A stretch of 64,000 bases of DNA from positions 234,820 through 298,819 of the forward strand of contig NMRB01000064.1 in the NCBI GenBank assembly GCA_002633025.1. Direction: 5' to 3'. The DNA is from Notospermus geniculatus (lineage: Eukaryota; Nemertea; Pilidiophora; Heteronemertea; Lineidae). This document shows, one piece after another, positions 11,378-23,435 of this stretch; the first letter of the stretch is position 1, and each line of letters begins with the position of its first letter. Below the pieces are notes generated by a model. That model made no database searches and was not told the origin of the DNA. It was given only the letters and a program-made list of their open reading frames with translations. The position numbers were made by a program, and so were the translations under genes.

Positions 11378-12000
11378 ATGGACATTTTTGCTTCAGCTAT
11401 TCCAAATCAATCCTGAATTCGGAGTATTCCCCATGGGACAACACTGCCAACGACAGATCCCTCTTGTACTTCAACGGCAACAAACAAGCCTGATCAATAC
11501 TCAAGTTGAATGACCAGAAAATCGACGGATGAAGGGATGATGAGCCGATGTCCCTTAAATACCCTCCTCTGATCCTTGTCAAAGGGTGCAAAATGAGTGC
11601 TAAGAGAGAGCCATCTGTACTGCTTTCCAATGTCGAGAGCTTAAAAGGATACCCAAGAGAGCTAAAGACAGAAGCACACCGTAAACAAACCGTTGCCATG
11701 GAGGCAATGAGGAGATATCCATCTTGAAACCACAACCTACCTGCTGTGTTTTCAGACGGTATAAATGGGGGGGTCAAGGATTTCATTGTGGGGCAGAAAG
11801 CTTGAGAGCAGGCATTAACAGTATTTTAGCCAGTCTCTTCACAGACAGAGTCAATTGATTACTGTTTTGGCAGGATGCCAAGGAATCAACCACAGTACAT
11901 AATCAAATTTATCGTATGATTTTTTGAGTATAGACTTGCATTTTCAGGGCCTAAACTCCAAACTTCAAATGAATAGATCCTAACATAATCTAAATCTAAC
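11378..12000. other. No convincing gene; one minus-strand frame of 129 codons
   Basis: The minus-strand frame at 11397-11786 contains a CAG|GTAGGT donor near 11739 but shows no family signature. I leave it uncalled. Confidence 0.35.
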
Positions 12001-13042
12001 AATGAAATGGTCCATGGACCATGTGCTCACCCGTTTGGACATAATAGTGTAATGACAGAGAAAGGTACATGTCAGTTATAAATGAGCAATCTCGGTCAAG
12101 TTATTCCCAAGTTGCAGGACTGCAATGATTGTTGGGTTATGCCAGCTGGCGGCCAAATCGATTGGGTCCAAAGTTCACATGCACAAAAAGGTCATCTAGA
12201 GGAAGCCACTTAGCACATTTGAGCGCTCTGAGTCAAGTCGTTCCTGAGTTATAGCACATTTGATGATTTTCGGGTTACGCCACCTGGTGGCCATATTGGA
12301 TGTCTGATCGGGCCAAAACTTCACATGCACATAAAGGTCATCTTGAGGGAGCCACATAGCACATTTGACTGCTCTAGGTCAAGTCGTTCCTGAGTTTCAG
12401 GATGATTTTCAGGATACGCCACCTGGCGGCCATATTGGAAATTTAATCAGGCCGAAATTTGACGCGCTTGTAAAGGTCACCTAGAGGGAGGTAAATATCA
12501 AGTTTGAGCACTCTGGGTCAAGCCGTTCCTGAGTTATAGCACTTGGATGATTTTCAGGTTACACCACCTGGCAGCCATATTGGATGTCCGATCGGGCTGA
12601 AACTTGGTATTTTTGAAGGGACCCCTCTAATACATGTTTATGCAAAATATGAAGGCGCTCGGTGAAATAATGAAGAACTTTGGCAGGTTCGTTACTTTTG
12701 TAGAACTTTGACCTCTGTGACCTTGAAAAGTAGGTCAAATCAAAACCCCGTTATATATTTTGTGTATCCTAATTAGATACACCCATGATAAAAATTTGGA
12801 GATGATCCAGTCATTAGTTAAGGAGTTATTGCACTTTTTGCGTTTTTGGTTTTGGCCACCTGGAGGCCAAGGCAAGAATCGAATCGGACCGAAACTTGGT
12901 GTCATAGGTCATCTGACCTATGGGTATATATGTACCAAGTTTCAGATCAATAGCTCCAGCGGTTACGAAACGTGCCCTGCTAACGGGGAACGACGGACGA
13001 CGGACGCCGCACCACGACAAAAGCTCACGGGTGAGCTAAAAA
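12001..13042. mobile_element. GTGAGCT-family element (copy E1) with internal tandem repeats
   Basis: Starts AATGAAATGGTCCATGGACC, ends GCTCACGGGTGAGCTAAAA. Four degenerate units of about 140 bp (12075-12605) each carry CACCTGG-GGCCATATTGG. The 3' half holds TGACCTCTGTGACCTTGAAA and ACGGACGACGG. It resembles E2 (16463-17122) and E3 (31704-32317). A CTAA terminus after a hairpin hints at a Helitron-like element. Confidence 0.7.
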
Positions 13043-13133
13043 ATTGACTGAGGCACAAGGAAGGTCCTACGATTAAATCAACAAATTGAACAATTCATCC
13101 TCAGCAAGGGGACATGTCATCGGAAAGGGCTCC

Positions 13134-13277
13134 TTAGGCCAGGTTCACATACATGTAGAGCTACACGGTACACGGATATGCCAGTGAACAATGGCTTCAC
13201 AAAGGGTTCACGACCATGAAACCTTTGTTTGCAAGCCGTGTCTGTGTAGGTGTAGCTCTATGTGAACCTGGCCTTAG
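13134..13277. mobile_element. Short MITE (ends TTAGGCCAGGTTCACAT)
   Basis: TTAGGCCAGGTTCACATACA and TGTGAACCTGGCCTTAG are inverted, continuing through GAGCTACAC / GTGTAGCTC. The stretch 13278-13974 shows no gene. Confidence 0.75.
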
Positions 13278-13974
13278 GCACTCCTCCACATGAGTACATG
13301 TAATTCTCACGCAAGTTGGCTCTCGATGGGCAATTCAGCATTGCTGGCTTATGCCGACCACCATGCACACGCAGTGACAGAAACGACTGTCTAATTCTCA
13401 ATGGCCGAGTTGCCAACGCGCCAACGAGAGAGCCAACGTGTGTGAAAAGACTCATCATCACTTGAAGGAGTGCCTTAACTATAAGTGGGTTGCTCCACAT
13501 TTCTGCAGTTTCTTCCACAAACTAACTTATTTCCATCATAAAATCCACGATCAACTTTTCCATGAACCACCACATCAAATTACACCCTTTTCAAAGATTG
13601 AAGCATCTTTAAATTACCCTTATTACTTCACATTCCCCACGTTACAAGTTTGAAGCATATAATATACAAATTAGCAGTCACTGTGAGCTACGTACACGCC
13701 GAAAATTACCACAATTCATATATCGTTAGCATTCTAGGAGACTTATTCATTTTCTCCCCACGTCTGTTGCTCAACAACAAGATGATATACCCGAACCACG
13801 CCATATCAAATGTATTTGATTAGGATGATGTTCTCCAAACATGACAATATTAACAAGTGGGGTATCAGGAGAGGCAAGGTATCGTGTTAACTTATTGCTC
13901 TGCTGGTAGGCTGACATTGCTAACAGACAACTTGTATAGGGAGCCATATCTGCTCTAAAGCGGCCATACACGTT

Positions 13975-14092
13975 CAATATTATTGCACAATATGAGGAAG
14001 AAAATGGGCAATATTATTGCCAATCTTTCTTCTACCCATCATGCCAGAAGCAGATGCCCCTATTTTGGACCCCATATTGTGCAATAATATTG
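13975..14092. repeat. Perfect 20-bp inverted repeat, AT-rich
   Basis: CAATATTATTGCACAATATG (13975-13994) pairs with CATATTGTGCAATAATATTG (14073-14092). A GGATCC-type repeat fragment follows at 14130-14165. Confidence 0.7.
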
Positions 14093-14475
14093 CGCCAAAT
14101 CCCAGAATTTCACGGTCAATTTTACAGACTTGTTGACCAAAGGGGGTGCGCCCCCTTGGATCCGCACCTGGTGATGATCGCCGAATGTCAAATAACACCA
14201 AACCTGATAACGCCTAGTCTGCAATGGCTGGCAAGAAGATCGTGGAGATCAGATCACTTGTGATTTTATCACCATCACCTCGCAGCTACCCGCTTTCGAA
14301 GCACAACTGCAGTTCATCCTCCAGTCTTCAACCTTTGCTGCAAAAGCGACACTGAGGACTTGCATGAAAATGAACTTGTGACCATCAGACAAGATGACAC
14401 AATGTATGTCACACATTGGTCAACAGTTAATAAAAAGAATCGAATTTCCAAATTCAAATTATTTAGCGGGCTTGC

Positions 14476-15233
14476 CTTGGATCAAAAGCAGTCTCATATC
14501 AAAGAGTACATAAGTATTCGGGAATTTTCTAAGAACCTCAATGTGCTGAGACGCAAAAGGAAAGAGGACAATCACCCTGACTACAACGGCAATGAGATAA
14601 ACCAATGTAGGACATACTAAGTTAGTAAGTTGGCTCTCATGGAACAGAGAGCTTTGACCATATTCAACAAGACTCAACCTAATGCCATGGTGAACCGCAA
14701 ATAAAGGCGTTACAAAATAAAAGGCGTTACAAAATATTTTGCAGCGCCATCTTACGTCTTTCTTAGCGACTCGAGATCATCACAACGACTAGAGAATATG
14801 ACTACGTGTGTTTATTTTGTAACGTCTTTAATTGCGGTTATAACTGCCCATACATCATGGTGGTCAGAGCATTGCAGATGGGAATAGTACGTTTACAACA
14901 TCAGAAATCACCCGTTTTCCATTTACCACTTCTCCCTCTTGGGAAATACTCGTCTTGAAATATGAGTCAAGAACACCAAAACCTCTCCACATTCCAACTG
15001 CAGTCAATAGTTGAGCAAATACCATGAAATGTCGGCGGTCATATAGCAGATAAACACCCAAAGTACCATTAAGTCTTAGATCACCACTCACGTTTAATGC
15101 CAGCTAAAACCAAATGAGTCCAAAACCCATCACAGTGGTAAAGTAAGTACTCCCAGAAGTTTAGCGTTTCCAAGGCCATGAAGTGTTCGACAGGTTTCTT
15201 CAATGTTTGCACGGGGACCAATTGACGCCGACT
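14476..15233 (-). CDS. Candidate minus-strand three-exon gene fragment, family unknown
   Basis: Three minus-strand exon candidates have compatible phases. Exon a is 15092-15233 (142 nt, phase 0 to 1), contains ETLNFWEYLLYHCDGFWTHL, and has a GTGAGT donor. Exon b is 14927-14997 (71 nt, phase 1 to 0), contains GMWRGFGVLDSYFKTS, and has acceptor TTGACTGCAG and donor GTAAAT. Exon c is 14476-14635 (160 nt, from phase 0), contains the hydrophobic VYLIAVVVRVIVLFPF, and has a GC-type donor AAG|GCAAGC. The peptides are rich in aromatic and hydrophobic residues and read like a membrane protein, but I do not recognise the family. A small MITE (14695-14837) would sit in the b-c intron. I chose the splice sites by eye, and the acceptors of a and c are weak. 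Confidence 0.25.
14695..14837. mobile_element. Short MITE (ends CCGCAAATAAAGGCGTTAC)
   Basis: CCGCAAATAAAGGCGTTAC and GTAACGTCTTTAATTGCGG are inverted termini. It would lie in an intron of the minus-strand candidate gene. Confidence 0.65.
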
Positions 15234-15870
15234 CTACGAGCTGCGTCAGGAAGAGAGTGCCTCCCTTGGTTGATTTCTAAGAATAATCGATAATGCACCA
15301 ATTGACCAGACATTACTCGCGACACTACTGGCCCTTTCACGCGTTCTGTCTTAATTAATCTTCACCACGAGTCTTAGTTCATTTCACTTAAGTCGATCAA
15401 TCAGAAATGAACATGAGATGAGCTGTTCCATCTCAATCCAGTGTGCTAAGATGCAGAAGAGAAGAAAATCGCCAATTTTTTACGTGATTATGCAAAATGA
15501 TGAGGGCGTATGAAGCCAGAGGTGCAAGTGGAGCAAACCGAAAACACGGAATGCTGTACCTCTGGGCTAGCGAGTTTGGGTCATGGGACATACCCGGTAA
15601 CAATGTCCTCTAGCACCCCTAACCAGGAATGTTGATGTCACCTCAAAGGCCAACGACCGGATCCCACCGCAGTTTGCCAGCAGTGACATCAAGTGCATCC
15701 ATCACAAACTGGTCGTCACACTCCAAACCACTAGATAAATTAATTCTCAATTCTGTGAATATTTCATTGGGAAAGTATTTTCAGGCGGCTGAAGTATACA
15801 ACATTTATACAACATTAATTGCATAGTCAATCTGACCTTGTGGATCCACTTTGACAAGTGGAAGCTACGT
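15234..15870. other. No gene or clear repeat seen
   Basis: No convincing exon or repeat boundary on either strand. Confidence 0.4.
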
Positions 15871-17192
15871 AAGGCCCCGTTAAAAAAAATATTAGTTTAT
15901 CATCCCCGCCCGCGTCACTTTTTCTGGCCGCATGGAAATTTTTTTTATTTCACTCTATAGGGGTGATAGGTACATTTCTTTGACATGCCTGAGCACATTT
16001 ATGATGCGAAGACTACATGAAACAGGTTCCTGCACCCCCTACAGACATGAAATGGGATGTTCCCAAACCAGACACAACAAAGCCATGTGGCCAGTCTTCA
16101 GTCAAAACAAAAGCACATGGTGAGACTGTGTGGTGGTGTCCATGCTTCACAGTGTATGGTATATTGAATAGGAGCTGTCAGCGAGTTGACCACTAGGTGT
16201 CACTAGGGCCCAATTCAATGCATCTAGCGGACCCAGTCATTATCGATCGAGCAGCGATCATAATAGATTTCCTGTACATTTGGTCCGCTAAGACTGTGCT
16301 GCCATCTGTTAGCAATATGCGCGGCTGACTGCTCCTATTGCAAATGCACTGCGCAATACTGTACGCCCATGGTTTTGGACAATGTTCAATGGTTCTGTAT
16401 GTGTAGGGGAATAAAAACTGAACTTTTCCGTGTGTTTTATTGTCTAAGGAAAAACAAAAAATAATGAAATGGTCCATGGACCATGTGCTCACCAGGGTGA
16501 ACGTACCAGAAAAACAAATGACAAATGTTAAATCAAAATGTTCCAGGGTCATGTATCCTCATTAGATGTACCTGATAAAAATTTGGAGACAATCCAGTTA
16601 CAGTTCAGGAGTTACTGGACTTAGAACTTTGGTTTTGGCCACCTGCTGGCCAAGCGGAGAATCGAATCAGACTGAAAAGTGGTGTCATAGGTCACCTAAC
16701 ATAGGGGTGTATATGTACCAAGTTTCAAGTCAATAGCCCAAGCAGTTACGAAATGTGCCACCAAATGACTAAGTTTGAACTTTGACCTCTGTGACCTTGA
16801 AAAGTAGGTCAAATCAAAAACCCGTTATATATGTAATGTACCCTCATTAGATTCACCTATGATAAAAATTTGGAGGTGATCCAGTCATTAGTTCAGGAGT
16901 TATTGCACTTTTTGTGTTTTTGGTTTCCGCCACCTGGTGGCCAAACTAAGAGTCGAATCGGACCGAAACTTGGTGTCATAGGTCATTTGACCTAGGGGTA
17001 TATATGTACCAAGTTTCAGATCAATAGCTCCAGCGGTTACGAAACGTGCCCTGCTAACGGACGACGACGACGGACGACGGACGCAGACCCACGACATAAG
17101 CTCACTCCAGGTGAGCTAAAAAAAATCGCCCTCCCTCATCAGTTTCTTCAGGTGACAAGGATGATAAACTAATATTTTTTTTATGGGGCCTA
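15871..17192. mobile_element. 1.3-kb DNA-transposon-like element with GGCCCC termini
   Basis: AAGGCCCCGTTAAAAAAAAT and ATTTTTTTTATGGGGCCT open inverted arms that continue through ATTAGTTTATCATCC. It contains a nested GTGAGCT-family copy. No transposase frame is visible. Confidence 0.6.
16463..17122. mobile_element. GTGAGCT-family element (copy E2), nested
   Basis: Same start (AATGAAATGGTCCATGGACC) and end (CACTCCAGGTGAGCTAAAA) as E1, without the tandem block. Confidence 0.7.
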
Positions 17193-17689
17193 AAGTAGCC
17201 TTGTAGGCTCACCTTGGCGGAGCATTGGTATCATTAGGAAACAACACGGGCATTCATCGAATGCAAATTGTTCATTCGGGACAACTTATCACCTACAAAC
17301 ACACATCTGATTGGCCGTTTAAATAATGTCCGCCGCAAGTCAGGTAGATGGGTATCAGAGCAGGTTAATGTTGTTGTTGGCTCAGAAATGGCAAGGCCGG
17401 AACGGACAAATTTGATTTTCTTGTAAAAAATCTGACCATGTGCAGGTTAAATCAAGTGAGTGGGAGTGTTGTTCAGAGACTTATTGCCTTTTGGGTGGAA
17501 TCAGGGCGGTGTAACAAAATTATCACATGGCTGTTTTCCAATCACATGGGCAATCCCATCATCATCAGCGATTGTTCCTCTGTTTGCAGTGAATTCATAA
17601 CTACCTGGTTGTCAACAATCAAGAACAATTTCATCAGCATTACCATCATTTTGTGAACTATTCTCAAAATGGTGTTATCAATTGCAGGG

Positions 17690-17740
17690 GCGGATCCAGA
17701 ACTTCGGGTGCGCCCCCCTTGGATCTGTGCCCGAGTTGCA
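17690..17740. repeat. GGATCC-type repeat fragment
   Basis: AGGGGCGGATCCAGA followed by GTGCGCCCCCCTTGGATC is the family also seen at 14130, 21790, 23105 and 55294. 17193-17689 and 17741-18147 show no gene. Confidence 0.5.
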
Positions 17741-18147
17741 ACTTCAGAGTTGACTGTAGCAACTCGTTCATACCCACGCTACTCAGACTATGTACCCTTA
17801 AGCCTAGGTCACAAATGCACCGGGCCCCGTACGATTTCCCCCACCCAGCGGCTTGCAGTGGATTGTAGAGACTGAAACTCGGACCTAAAGGTTTATTATG
17901 CCGAAATCGCCTCAATGGAGCGGAAATTAGACTGGATCAAACTGGGCACCGTAGAAATTGACCAAAATGTCTGTTTTTACTCGCCGTACGGGCCCCGGAG
18001 TGGATATGTGACTGGGGCTTTACCTGCCGACAAATTAGCAATTATTGATCATTTCCCCCATTTTTTTATCATAGTTTACAAATGCATGGTGGGAGATTCA
18101 AATTGCCACCTGCAAGCAGTGATATTAAACAGTCCGGTTAAATTTCC

Positions 18148-18267
18148 GGGGCCTTATTCACGAACCCTTTGCAACTTTGCGTGCAAGCAAGTCTGTTGTT
18201 TGGCTGCACATGCCCTATTCACTCACTGCGTCCACGCAAAGTTGCGAAGGCTCGTGAATATGGCTCC
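18148..18267. mobile_element. Short MITE (ends GGGGCCTTATTCACGAAC)
   Basis: GGGGCCTTATTCACGAAC and CTCGTGAATATGGCTCC are inverted, with GCAACTTTGCGTG / CACGCAAAGTTGC inside. 18268-19049 shows no gene. Confidence 0.7.
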
Positions 18268-19049
18268 AGATTTCTAAACGGATATTATCATAAAGGAATC
18301 AAACATAAAGGTTCAACTTCCAAATTTAGCATTTTATAAATATGGACAGTACCCTTCAAACCTCAACAGATTTGCATTCTGACTCTTTCATATGATAGGC
18401 AAGACCCTTCTATTTTTGATATTATATGTATATACATTTTGGGCAGTGATGCATAACATTGAGTAAGATTCCAATTTTGAATGCAGTTCAAAGTTGAGCA
18501 CCATAGTGTTTTTTCTCTTGGACGTACCCGGTACATGCATTCTTGGCAGGAAGGAAACATCAGTGGGAAAAAAAATTATTTGGCAAGGACACCATTGAAA
18601 TCCCCAAGCAGATAAACTTCCACAACCCCATAATTTACTCCGAAAACAGAAAATGATACTGATGTTTTCCAAAAATTCATTTCAAGTCAAGTTGCCTGTC
18701 ACTGTTGTACATGATTCAGTACCAGATGTACAGAGTTTCAGCCAAGGAATCCTGGAACGGTTTCCTATTCCCTATTCTTTATTTCAATTTAATTCAAGAT
18801 CCATTGTGATAACGCAAGGGAAGATATGCCAACTATACCCATTCAAATATTTTTGACTCATCTCCGCTGGGAAATTACATCGCTGTTTAGAAACGAAATC
18901 AGAGGACGTAAACTTTATTACTCCTGGAATAGCAATTTCAGGTTGGTTGGTCGGCCATTGGCGTGGAGAGCCAAGGAAGCAAAGTTGATTAGCAGAAGAT
19001 CTGCCATGCAGCACGTATAACCATGGCTAAGTTTTTTAACTTGTAGTTC

Positions 19050-19180
19050 ACGGCCGACCGCACAGGAACTACAATATAGATTTCGGTGCCTATCAGTGGT
19101 ATAGTAAATGGGGAAATGCGGTATAACTAACTGCCGATGGGCGGCGGTAGCACTGTCGGTCTTTCTGTGCAGTCGGCCAG
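19050..19180. mobile_element. Short MITE (ends GGCCGACCGCACAG)
   Basis: CGGCCGACCGCACAGGAA and TTTCTGTGCAGTCGGCC are inverted. A related longer copy begins at 43110 and 54627. Confidence 0.6.
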
Positions 19181-19261
19181 GATCTTTTACTACTGACATG
19201 CAGGCAAATGAAATACAAAGCGTGTGCAAATCCCACCAAACGAAAATTGCCTTCGTTGAAA

Positions 19262-19770
19262 TGTTAAGAGCCGGAAGGGTAGAGTCAAAAGTCACAAGGT
19301 CAACATCAAAGTCGTATCACAACGAGTCTGGTGCGCAACAGGCCTTTCACTGCTCAGACCCAAAGTCGGCGTCATTGCAAAGTTGTAGACCGGAACGAAT
19401 ATTTGCGTCAAAGGTCACAAGGTCAAGGTCAAAGGTCACATTGCAATGGGTATGGTGCATGCCACACCTTTCACTGCTCACACACCTTCCCTGAAAATAC
19501 TTCCCCAAAATCTGCCTTCATTGCAAAGTTATAGGCCGGAAGGGATACTTGCGCCAAAGGTCACCGGATCAAGGTCATAGGTCACATCGTGATGGGTGCG
19601 GTGCATGACACACCTTTGACTGTTCACACACTGTCCCTGAAAATATAGTCGTAAAATCTGGCCTTGTTGCAAACTTAAAGGCCGGAAGGGATTCGGATGA
19701 TGGATGGACTGACAGACGGATGGACACAGAGGTTTCTCTATATAATCCCTACCGAACTTTGTTCGGTGGG
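19262..19770 (+). repeat. Tandem repeat of about 140 bp rich in AGGTCA motifs
   Basis: Three units share GCCGGAAGGG, AAGGTCA strings and ACACACC-TCACTGTTCACA-type spacers. 19426-19438 is a perfect AGGTCA-A-AGGTCA direct repeat. The block ends in CCGAACTTTGTTCGG. 19771-20706 shows no gene. Confidence 0.6.
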
Positions 19771-20706
19771 ATAATTACTTGTATTACAGAAACAACTTCC
19801 CATGTCCATGTCAGGGCCAGTTATAAGTAATGCTGCTGATGGTGTCTCGTTCGGGAGGGTCAGGGTCAGTGAAGTTGGAAAAGTGAACCTGGCCGACCAC
19901 ACGTGGTACAAAACCCCTTATTACAAAACGAAAATATCACACTACGTCATGCCAAGCTTGTAATCACAGCCTTCAATCTTACCATTAATCACATGAAAGA
20001 GTAACGTATCTGGAGGTGACAATTAAAGCCGCTGTAAGCCAGTGAGAGTAATTCCTCTCATCTGTATAACTGTATTAGTGTCCTCTTAGACATTGAAACT
20101 GGCAGGTGGTTCTGATGTGGTGATAAGTCTTAAGATATATTGGGATGGCGATGTAGGTGTTTCCGTCTCAACCCAAAGGTTTAACCCACTGTTGATGAAT
20201 GGTGAATTGCAAAGTGAGCATCAGGTATGATGTTATTAGCTTGGCAATTAGAATATCTTACCATGCATACGATGTTGGTAAATTCTAGTCACAAAAACAG
20301 GCAAACAGGGTTGAAAATCGTTTACCATCATACTAAAATTGTGAGGCGGTCTAGGAAAACCCGTCAGATGTCGCATTTGAGGAAAGTGTTAATGGCCTTG
20401 GTGAACTTGCACATTTCAATAGCTGAAATGTACTACGTAACAGGGCAGTAGCTGATCAATGCACAGGCAATCTGACAGCACTTGTTGATTATTCAGTGAC
20501 TTCCTAGACCGCCACACAATTTGAGAAGAGTGTGTTTGTGTGTTCGCGATTTTCTCCAAAACTGGCGAATGGATCGCGCCCAAACTTGGTATGCACATGC
20601 AGACAGACCTCGGAAGTGTCCTTTATACGGAGCCCGTATTTTGATGTGACTTATAGTTTTCGAAACTTTAGGGTTTTAACGAAAATAATAGACTGTTCAT
20701 GCTGTG

Positions 20707-20780
20707 TGACGTCATGACATCGCCCAGATTTCTTCAAGTCATCCATGACGTCAGCAACGTCATGAGATGAAATGACGTCA
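20707..20780. promoter_or_regulatory. Cluster of three perfect CRE palindromes
   Basis: TGACGTCA occurs at 20707-20714, 20746-20753 and 20773-20780, with further ACGTCATGA half sites between. No gene start is seen nearby, so it may be repeat-derived. Confidence 0.45.
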
Positions 20781-21789
20781 TTATATCCCCAACCGCTCCT
20801 AATGACGAGGCGCATCTCGCATGTCGCATGCCACACCTTCTGTTTCCCCCACTGAACGGGTATTGCCAAGTTTGGCGACAAATTAGGGGTACAAAATGAA
20901 AATAGCGTGCCAGGCAGTGAAAGCGTTAAACTGATCATTAAAATGCCAGAACACAACTTTACCCACTTGTGCAATGAAATTGGCTCATTTTAAGTCAGAC
21001 TTCCCTTCGAAAATACAACTGAAGCGAACTTAAGACTCATGAATAATTTGTTACAGTGGGAGACGTCAAGCGAAAATTAGTACCATCAAAGCTCACGCTC
21101 AGGAGTATTTTGCCCACTTAGAGGTATGATTTTCCTGTTCGTAATTGGCTTGATGTCAGCGATACTATAAATAACCGTTGAAGGAAGACGACCATAGAAA
21201 TGATGACTGGCCGACAAAATTGATCTCTATTCTGGGAAGGCTGACGATATTTAAGGTAATTGAGAAGACTGATACATGAGTATATACGTCCAGCCGGGAG
21301 AATATAACGTTATATATAGCCACAGCTTAGAGTGAATTTTCGTATTGCTTGCGTCAATGTGACATGGTTTTTTGGTAAGGGTATACTTTGCTACTTTTAC
21401 TCCAGTTTTGTACAGGACTGTCCAGTGCACTGCACAGCAGAAAGAAATGAAAAGCATTTACTAATTTTTACTCATATTACCCAATATGAATGTGACTGAT
21501 TATATAAGTGTGTTCAAAATCATCTGTATACCTAATAGAATGGTTGCCGTGTTACCAAAGGAGAAATACATGTATGTTAAAATTGATTTATATATGGCAT
21601 CATTATTTTGGTCAACGTTTTATTGACAAATGATTATTTATTGATAAAGTTGACCAAAATAGTGCTGTCATTAATTCAATTTATACAAGAATAAAGAAAT
21701 TTTAATTTTCAAACAAAAATACCAGTCATTCTGGGCTGACAGCAAACTCCCCACAGCGCCACCTATAGTCTCCATTCTTCCGACCTATA
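20781..21789. other. No gene; short hairpin and degenerate J-type MITE
   Basis: ATTTTGGTCAAC (21605-21616) pairs with GTTGACCAAAAT (21649-21660). 21405-21500 (AAAAGCATTTACTAATTTT...) resembles the J family at 38279-38393. Confidence 0.45.
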
Positions 21790-21940
21790 TATGGGCGCGG
21801 ATCCAGAAGGGGGTGCACCGGGCGCACGCCTCCCCTTTTAGCCAACAAATCTGTAAAATCGACCCTGAAATTCTGGAATTGGGCAAATTTCAATGTTCCT
21901 AGCACAGTTCCTTCCCAAATCCTCAATCCGCCCCTGACAT
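21790..21940. mobile_element. GGATCC-type MITE
   Basis: Left end GGGCGCGGATCCAGAAGGGG, right end CTCAATCCGCCCCTGAC. The interior GCCAACAAATCTGTAAAATC recurs in the copies at 23150 and 23280. 21941-23100 shows no gene. Confidence 0.6.
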
Positions 21941-23100
21941 AAAATGCAGAACTGAAGATGCTGGGAATAAGAGTAGGTTGACGAATTTCAGTTTTCATTG
22001 TTAACGATCGTCACCTCTGGTGCTTTAAGGGTTAAATTACAGATACCCCAGCATTAATTTCACGAACCAACTAAAGGCAATAGGCCCAGCTGGAGTGCAG
22101 AAGAATAACCATCCCTATTAGTGAGAGGAGATGAGCTTGATTAAAAACAAAGGAAATGAATTTTGATGAATGAATCGGCTCATAGTCGGAATTAATCAAA
22201 CCTCATCAGATCTAAGGTGGATTAGCTGGAATTAAAAAAGCGAAAATTGTGTGAGATGTGATTTATTCTGGGAGGAGATGAAATAAATCCAGTTGACTGC
22301 AGGATTTATCGCTGAAAATAATAGGTCATGAATATTCAGCAGACAAAAGTATAATGTTCCACCATCGCAGTCATCAATATTCCATATAAGCACATTTCTG
22401 ATAAATGACGATCATTTTACAGCAAGATCTGATGCTTCAACTGTTGGACCAGACCAGCCTATACTACTGCAAATGAGCACTGGACACAAGTGATTTTTAT
22501 TGCCTGGAGATAAGACAGTTTTCCCATCCTTGCACACAACGCAACAGATGGCGATTTTTATCGCCAACATAACTTGGATTTTCATGCGAGTTGAGAGCCG
22601 ATGCTGATAGGTCAATGGCAAAACCCTACTGCCTGTCCACATTACAGAAGATCCTCCACAAGAGGCATGATGACTGACAACAGTTGACGCAAAAATCAAA
22701 CACCTACGTTTGATATTTGGAAACTGTTGTTGGCAACAGTTTACAGTTGTTGCTGACCTCTAGCAGACGATGTGACCATGCTATAGCCTGGCCAGCATTG
22801 GGATGACTCCAAGGCTAAAAACAGCTGACAGCATGCGAAGGGGATGACAGAATGTAACCAAACACAGTCGGTTCACACCCAAAGACGTTTATTGTATCAC
22901 CACCTGCCAACTGATGCCACTTGGGAGATACTTGAGTGGTTGAACCTCTTTTTTTACATTCCCTGTTGCACTGTTGTAGTGACGTGATGTTATTGCATTG
23001 CTCTCTCCATTTTCTATGTCTCTGGTGCAAATTGCTCGCAGTGTGCCTGTCAGTAGAAAACTCCAACTTCGTTCCAAATTCGGTAGACAGCGGATTCTCG

Positions 23101-23435
23101 AGAGTAAACAGGCCTGGATCCAGGGGGCGCACCCAGCGCGTGGTCCCCTTTCGGCCAACAAATCTATTGACCGTGAAATTATGAAATTTGGAGCACATCA
23201 TTGAAATTCACTGCAGATTTCAATGTTTCTAGCGTACAGCAGGCGCGGATCCAGAGGGGGCGTACTGGGCGCACGCCTCCCAAATCTGTAAAATCGACCA
23301 TGAAGTTCTGGAATTGGGTGCAAATTTCAATGTTTCTCGCACTGGGCGCCCCCTCTTTTCCCAAATCCTGGATCCGCCCCTGTGCAGTGCGCTCCCTGTT
23401 TACCAAAACCGTGGATCCGCCCCTGGTAAATGCAG
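23101..23435. mobile_element. Array of GGATCC-type MITE copies
   Basis: Three ends are recognisable: GGCCTGGATCCAGGGGGCGC near 23110, GGCGCGGATCCAGAGGGGGC near 23232, and two CCGTGGATCCGCCCCTG / CCTGGATCCGCCCCTG right ends near 23375 and 23412. Open frames here are repeat-derived. 23436-24385 shows no supported gene. Confidence 0.6.

Noticed and set aside
12001-13042. Firm Helitron assignment for the GTGAGCT family
   Set aside because: The CTAA end and hairpin fit loosely, but the 5' end does not begin with TC and the hairpin overlaps the terminus. Left as a hint only.
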